Shown one piece after another: positions 6,606 to 9,942 of a stretch of DNA of 9,942 nucleotides. A program made the position numbers and the translations under genes. A model generated the notes under the pieces. It saw nothing but the letters and a program-made list of their open reading frames with translations. It searched no databases and was not told where the DNA came from. The stretch comes from Campylobacterales bacterium (GTDB lineage: Bacteria > Campylobacterota > Campylobacteria > Campylobacterales > QNZT01): contig JALWRO010000356.1 in the NCBI GenBank assembly GCA_027080605.1, positions 1-9,942 on the forward strand, written 5' to 3'. The first letter of the stretch is position 1; every line of letters begins with the position of its first letter.

Positions 6606-7517
6606 TTACCAGTGATCGAGCCTGCTACTCTGATAATAGCGCTGTACGACATCCGGATTCGGATGAAGATTGACTTTGGCTTTCTCTTTGCCCTCATAGG
6701 GAATCATTGACAGCACATAGCGAATCGACTCGAGTCTTGCACGTTTTTTATCGTTGGAGTCGACGATAATCCACGGACTGTAAGAGTTGTGCGTGCGTGA
6801 AAACATCTCATCTTTATAGTGGGTAATCTTATCCCACATTTTTTGTGCCTGTTTGTCTACGGGACTCAGCTTCCACTGTTTCAGAGGATTGTGTTCCCGC
6901 TCGTTGAAACGTCTCTGCTGCGTCTCTTTGGAGATCGAAAACCAGAATTTGATCATAATAATTCCGTCGTCGATGAGTGCATGCTCTATTTCAGGTACTT
7001 CCTTCATGAACTTCTCATACTGCTCCGGTGTACAAAATCCAAATACTGGCTCGACGATGGCACGGTTGTACCAGCTTCTGTCAAAAAAGACAATCTCTCC
7101 GGGATTAGGGAGATTTTGAAAATAGCGCTGAAAATAGAATTGCCCCTTCTCCACCTCGGTAGGCGCGGGCAATGCCACGACACGATATTTACGCGGATTG
7201 AGATACATAATGAAACGTTTGATCGCTCCACCCTTTCCGGCTGCATCACGCCCTTCGTAAATGATCATCAGTCGCTTTTTGTTTTCATGAATCCAGTTTT
7301 GCATTTTGATCAGCTCAATCTGCAACTTTCGCAACTCATCTTCATACGCAATATCTCGCAACACTTTGGCAATCTTTTTATGTTGAATCAACCCTCTGAC
7401 ACCCTCTTTGGTACGCAAAACCTCTATTTTTTTACCGATAGACTGTAACTTTTCCTGAAGCTCGGGATCTTTCACACGCTCTTTGAGGAAATTCAGATCT
7501 TCATAAAGTGTTTTCAT
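6606..7517 (-). CDS. ppk2: Polyphosphate kinase 2 family protein
   Basis: The 303-residue soluble protein has the PPK2 core. Walker A is YEGRDAAGKGG (K95), followed by FIMYLNPRKYRVVALPAPT. Walker B is FFDRSWYNRAIVEPVFGF (about 144-161). The basic lid region is SKETQQRRFNEREHNPLKQWKLS, and a conserved WDKITHYKDEMF and S-P-W-x-I-V-D segment follows. The family transfers phosphate between inorganic polyphosphate and nucleotides, generally phosphorylating GDP or ADP; subclass cannot be fixed by eye, though the single-domain length fits class I. The first 80 residues are helical and charged. Start is ATG with AAGG at 7524-7527 and an extended -10 (TGTTATAAT) at 7549-7557. It is divergent from the EamA gene and has no evident functional link with the sulfur genes. 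Confidence 0.93.
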   Translation of the reverse strand: MKTLYEDLNFLKERVKDPELQEKLQSIGKKIEVLRTKEGVRGLIQHKKIAKVLRDIAYEDELRKLQIELIKMQNWIHENKKRLMIIYEGRDAAGKGGAIKRFIMYLNPRKYRVVALPAPTEVEKGQFYFQRYFQNLPNPGEIVFFDRSWYNRAIVEPVFGFCTPEQYEKFMKEVPEIEHALIDDGIIMIKFWFSISKETQQRRFNEREHNPLKQWKLSPVDKQAQKMWDKITHYKDEMFSRTHNSYSPWIIVDSNDKKRARLESIRYVLSMIPYEGKEKAKVNLHPNPDVVQRYYQSSRLDHW

Positions 7518-7548
7518 TTATAGCCTTAAAAATTATTTATCTTTATTT

Positions 7549-7626
7549 ATTATAACATATATTTAAAATCAACTTCTTGCACTTTGTCAGATTCGATGGT
7601 GTACAATAGCGCTTTTTTTAAAAGGA
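7549..7626. promoter_or_regulatory. Divergent promoter region between ppk2 and the EamA gene
   Basis: The 118-bp gap carries outward-facing signals. For ppk2 (- strand) TATAAT at 7549-7554, with an upstream TG (extended -10), gives a leader of about 25 nt. For the EamA gene (+ strand) TACAAT lies at 7602-7607; the best -35, TTGCAC at 7577-7582, has a long 19-bp spacer. AAGGA at 7622-7626 is the EamA ribosome binding site. No clear operator dyad was found. Confidence 0.55.
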
Positions 7627-7635
7627 TATATACAT

Positions 7636-8517
7636 ATGATCTACGGAATCGACAGAGGTGTCTTTTTTATGTTTTTCTCTGCCCTGCTCTCCGCCCTCAA
7701 CGGTGCTGTGGCGAAGATGCTTGGAGATGACCTGAGTGCACTGGAGATTGTCTTTTTTCGTAATCTTTTCGGTGTCGTTTTTATTTTGATTACCCTCAAA
7801 CATACGCCGGCAAAGCTTCCGGGCGGGAAACCGCTGCTACTTCTGTGGCGGGGGATCTTCGGCTTCAGCGCTTTGTTGCTCTTTTTCTATACTATTACCC
7901 GCATTCCGCTGGGCGAAGCGATTACCCTCAACAAAACGTCACCGCTTTTTGTCGCGATTCTCGCCTTTTTCATACTTCATGAAAAACTAAGCAGACTCGG
8001 TATTGTCGCGCTGATTGTCGGTTTTGCCGGTGTCGTACTCATCACCAAACCCGGCGGCGCAGATGTCGGGTTGCCACACCTGCTGGGACTCATCGGCGGT
8101 TTTCTCGCCGCGGCAGCCTATACGACCATACGCAAAATCAAACATATCTACGACTCGCGGATGATTGTCCTCTCTTTCATGACGACCGGTGTACTCATCC
8201 CCCTGCTGCTCTTTGCCGTAGCCACCCGCTACGCACCCAAAGCGCTCGATTTTCTCCTCGCCCCGTTTGTCATGCCCCAGACCCTGCATATCTGGATGCT
8301 GCTGACGATCATCGGCATTACCGCTACTCTGTCACAGTGGCTGCTCACCAAAGCCTACAGCAGTACCCGCGCCGGGATTATCGGTATCGCCAGTTATACG
8401 GTGATTCCCTTTTCGATCTTTTTCGGGACACTTCTGGGAGACAAATTTCCGGATATCTACACACTGATGGGCATTGTGCTGATCGTACTCTCCGGACTGA
8501 TGATCAAAAAGGGTTAA
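7636..8517 (+). CDS. EamA (DMT superfamily) inner-membrane transporter
   Basis: The 293-residue, strongly hydrophobic protein has about ten transmembrane helices in two repeated halves. The first half contains ALLSALNGAVAKMLGDDLSA, then EIVFFRNLFGVVFI, a stretch ending in PLGEAITLNKTSPLFVAILA and FFILHEKLSRLGIVALIVGF. The second contains LGLIGGFLAAAAYTTIRKI, LSQWLLTKAYSSTRAGIIGI, ASYTVIPFSIFFGTLLGDKF and a last helix ending GLMIKKG. The E-x-x-F-x-R-x-x-x and P-L-F-V-A-I-L-A...E-K motifs are typical of EamA drug/metabolite exporters. The substrate cannot be predicted. Start is ATG with AAGGA 9 nt upstream. The stop overlaps that of the convergent rhomboid gene in a shared TTAA, with no room for a terminator between them. 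Confidence 0.93.
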   Translation: MIYGIDRGVFFMFFSALLSALNGAVAKMLGDDLSALEIVFFRNLFGVVFILITLKHTPAKLPGGKPLLLLWRGIFGFSALLLFFYTITRIPLGEAITLNKTSPLFVAILAFFILHEKLSRLGIVALIVGFAGVVLITKPGGADVGLPHLLGLIGGFLAAAAYTTIRKIKHIYDSRMIVLSFMTTGVLIPLLLFAVATRYAPKALDFLLAPFVMPQTLHIWMLLTIIGITATLSQWLLTKAYSSTRAGIIGIASYTVIPFSIFFGTLLGDKFPDIYTLMGIVLIVLSGLMIKKG

Positions 8518-9023
8518 ACGACATATCCCAGCAACCACCCAAGCCCAAACCCGATTAAATGTGCATACCACGCAATCGGCACACCCATCAGAAGCGGTAC
8601 AAAACTGATAATCAAAATCGACACTACCAAACCGCCCCGCAAATGGGGATCTTTCAGTGCAAACCAGCCAAAGAGTACACTGATTGCCCCGGATGCGCCG
8701 ACAACATTATGATCAAGACCGAAAAACTTCATGAAGTAGATTGTCAGCAGAGAAGTGACCACACCGCCGAGAAGATAGATAATAAGGTATTTCAGATGGG
8801 CGTTTAACTCTTTTTCCAGTAAATAACCGAACTGAAAAAGCACGACCATATTCATTGCCAGATGACTCAAAGAAGCGTGCATAAACATCGAAGTAAGCGG
8901 CTGCCACCAGGCACCCTGAAAGAAGTATATATTTAATCCGTACTTCACATGACTGACAGGATCCTGCGTCAGGAAATAGACAATAATATTGATAACGATA
9001 AGAATGGGTGTAATTATAACCAT
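8514..9023 (-). CDS. Rhomboid-family intramembrane serine protease
   Basis: The 169-residue protein has about six transmembrane helices, the compact bacterial rhomboid core. Key features are W-x-P-L-T-S-M-F-x-H (about 40-49), HLAMNM with H54 and N58 (oxyanion-hole region), the nucleophile motif GASGAI with S111, and AHLIGFGLGWLLGY with catalytic H155. All active-site residues are present, so it should be an active protease that cuts membrane-spanning substrates. The start at 9023 fits the family (M-x-I-I-T-P-I-L-I-V), but no Shine-Dalgarno sequence precedes it. A TACAAT -10 lies only 6 nt before the ATG, suggesting a leaderless transcript or reinitiation from the small gene 15 bp upstream in the same frame. 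Confidence 0.92.
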   Translation of the reverse strand: MVIITPILIVINIIVYFLTQDPVSHVKYGLNIYFFQGAWWQPLTSMFMHASLSHLAMNMVVLFQFGYLLEKELNAHLKYLIIYLLGGVVTSLLTIYFMKFFGLDHNVVGASGAISVLFGWFALKDPHLRGGLVVSILIISFVPLLMGVPIAWYAHLIGFGLGWLLGYVV

Positions 9024-9029
9024 ACAGCT

Positions 9030-9035
9030 ATTGTA
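9030..9035 (-). promoter_or_regulatory. Possible -10 element directly before the rhomboid start
   Basis: On the - strand TACAAT is followed by AGCTGT and then the ATG of the rhomboid gene, so transcription from it would begin at or next to the start codon. A -35 (TTGCTG, 18-bp spacer) is weak. It overlaps the end region of the small upstream gene. Low confidence without a mapped transcript start. Confidence 0.35.
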
Positions 9036-9038
9036 ACA

Positions 9039-9233
9039 TTATCCCTTTATATCCAGCAAACTTCCGTGCATGGCATCGACGGTTTTGATCGCGGCAGCAT
9101 TTACATCTACTGTTTTGGCGGCGACATCCTGACTGACAATCGCTTTGACAGGATCGGTCGTCATCTGTCGTGTCGTCGAGTCTGTATTGACAAGCTGTGT
9201 CGCGATGGCGTTGGTATTGGCTGTAATGTTCAT
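9039..9233 (-). CDS. Small hypothetical protein, 64 residues
   Basis: The protein starts MNITANTNAIATQLVNTDST and ends AIKTVDAMHGSLLDIKG. The ATG at 9233 is chosen over a longer frame because AAGGAG lies 6-7 nt upstream. It has no signal peptide, membrane helix or cysteine. It is rich in Ala, Thr, Val and Asp, with a predicted-helical centre (VSQDVAAKTVDVNAAAIKTV). The layout (short, polar N-terminus and a repeated V-x-V/K-x-x-D-A-M helix) faintly resembles the short YjfB-type putative motility proteins, but I cannot support that by eye. It lies 15 bp upstream of the rhomboid gene in the same orientation and may be co-transcribed. The strong ribosome binding site is the main evidence that it is real. 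Confidence 0.6.
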   Translation of the reverse strand: MNITANTNAIATQLVNTDSTTRQMTTDPVKAIVSQDVAAKTVDVNAAAIKTVDAMHGSLLDIKG

Positions 9234-9312
9234 GATATGCTCCTTATAAATGGGGGATGCATCTGTCTCTATATCGTCATTTTTGACCAATAATCCAGTC
9301 CGAAAAATTTGC

Positions 9313-9333
9313 TATAATACCCCTTTTCAGGAG
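9313..9333 (+). promoter_or_regulatory. Extended -10 promoter and ribosome binding site of the CAP-domain gene
   Basis: TTTGCTATAAT (ending 9318) is a consensus TATAAT with the TGn extension. It is followed 11 bp later by AGGAG (9329-9333), placed 5 nt before the ATG at 9339. A TTGACC at 9283-9288 is too far (24 bp) to be its -35, as expected for an extended -10 promoter. Confidence 0.6.
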
Positions 9334-9338
9334 AATAG

Positions 9339-9942
9339 ATGCGTTTTTTCATACTGCTTGCCCTTTTGTCACTGCAAACATACGCTTTCTGGTTCCAGGA
9401 CGACACACCCAAAAAAGTAATCGAAGTCAAAGCACCGCCGCTCGATATCGGCTTTGAAAAGACAATGGCACTCGAATACCTCAATACCCTCCGCCAAAAA
9501 GCGGGGATGACACCCTACGTACCCTCTCCCATTCTTGAAAAAGCAGCCGATGCCCACGCCCGTTACCTTATCCACAACAACACCAAGGGTCATTTTGAAC
9601 AACCTCACCACACAGGCTTCACCGGCAAAACACCGACAGAGCGTGCATTTGCCGCCGGATACAATGTCGGCACGGTCACGGAAAATGTCTCTGTCAATGT
9701 CAGTGACTATAAAGCGTCGATAGACGGTCTCTTCTCCGCCATTTACCACCGTTTCGGCTTTTTGAATGTGGGGATCGACGAGATCGGTGTCGGTGCGGCA
9801 CAGGATGAGAGAGACAGGGAGAATACGGCATTTGTCTACCTGATGGGCAACAGTGAGCTCAACGCACTCTGCAAGGCACCTCCATTCAAGGGCTATGGCC
9901 AGTATGTCTACGGTGTCTGCAAAGAGAAGGAGCGCCGCATCG
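9339..9942 (+). CDS. Secreted CAP-domain (SCP/PR-1-like) protein, N-terminal part (partial)
   Basis: The frame is open through the right edge, so only the first 201 codons are visible. A short signal peptide, MRFFILLALLSLQTYA, has a likely cleavage after TYA. The CAP domain follows, with EYLNTLRQKAGMTPYVPSPI, LEKAADAHARYLIHNN, GHFEQPHHTGFTGKTPTERA, the conserved TENVS and IYHRFGFLNVGIDEIGVG. H76 (AHARYL), E114 (TENVS) and H132 (YHRFGF) are candidates for the CAP cavity His/Glu set. The protein should be periplasmic or surface-exposed. Bacterial CAP proteins have diverse and mostly unknown roles, so none is assigned here. It is divergent from the small-protein/rhomboid pair. Confidence 0.88.
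   Translation, partial: MRFFILLALLSLQTYAFWFQDDTPKKVIEVKAPPLDIGFEKTMALEYLNTLRQKAGMTPYVPSPILEKAADAHARYLIHNNTKGHFEQPHHTGFTGKTPTERAFAAGYNVGTVTENVSVNVSDYKASIDGLFSAIYHRFGFLNVGIDEIGVGAAQDERDRENTAFVYLMGNSELNALCKAPPFKGYGQYVYGVCKEKERRI

Noticed and set aside
6819..7448. + strand open frame of 209 codons
   Set aside because: It is antisense to the PPK2 gene with its intact Walker motifs. It has no ribosome binding site and no recognisable domain.
9369..9749. - strand open frame of 126 codons, Cys/Gly/Phe-rich
   Set aside because: It is antisense to the CAP-domain gene, which has a promoter, ribosome binding site, signal peptide and conserved motifs in the + strand frame.

Overview
The window looks like chromosome from a Campylobacterota (Epsilonproteobacteria) member, most likely a sulfur-metabolising genus of the Sulfurimonas/Sulfurovum type. 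This is inferred from a TsdA-type dihaem cytochrome next to a porin, a split YeeE/YedE sulfur-transport pair, PPK2, tightly packed genes, AT-rich intergenic regions with TATAAT-like -10 boxes and moderate GC. No 16S or other taxonomic marker is present, so the assignment is soft.

Layout. The left edge holds the last 28 codons of rpsO (ribosomal protein S15) on the + strand, followed by a hairpin terminator shared with a convergent block. That block runs on the - strand from about 5310 down to 140 and forms one apparent regulatory and metabolic unit: a stand-alone membrane-anchored Cache-type sensor protein, an OmpR-family response regulator, a histidine kinase, a TsdA-like thiosulfate dehydrogenase/tetrathionate reductase, and an OprO/OprP-like porin. 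The first three genes overlap one another. The last two are 9 bp apart, with the porin ribosome binding site touching the tsdA stop codon. Two exact 9-bp direct repeats, 11 bp apart, lie between the kinase gene and tsdA. That is the classic geometry of an OmpR/PhoB-type operator. A near-perfect 44-bp palindrome covers the predicted promoter of the sensor gene. I read the block as a three-component sensory module that switches on a periplasmic thiosulfate/tetrathionate respiratory enzyme and its outer-membrane channel.

Upstream on the same strand are two half-size YeeE/YedE sulfur-transport genes, 1 bp apart, with an inverted repeat flanking their promoter. A PPK2-family polyphosphate kinase gene follows, transcribed from a promoter region shared divergently with a + strand EamA (DMT) transporter gene. 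The EamA gene ends in a TTAA that also supplies the stop codon of a convergent rhomboid protease gene. The rhomboid gene sits 15 bp downstream of a 64-codon gene of unknown function. A divergent + strand gene for a secreted CAP-domain (SCP/PR-1-like) protein runs off the right edge.

No stretch longer than 300 bases lacks a gene. I saw no tRNA, rRNA, CRISPR array, insertion sequence or phage gene. The content is ordinary chromosomal DNA. Its most interesting part is the regulated tsdA-porin module.
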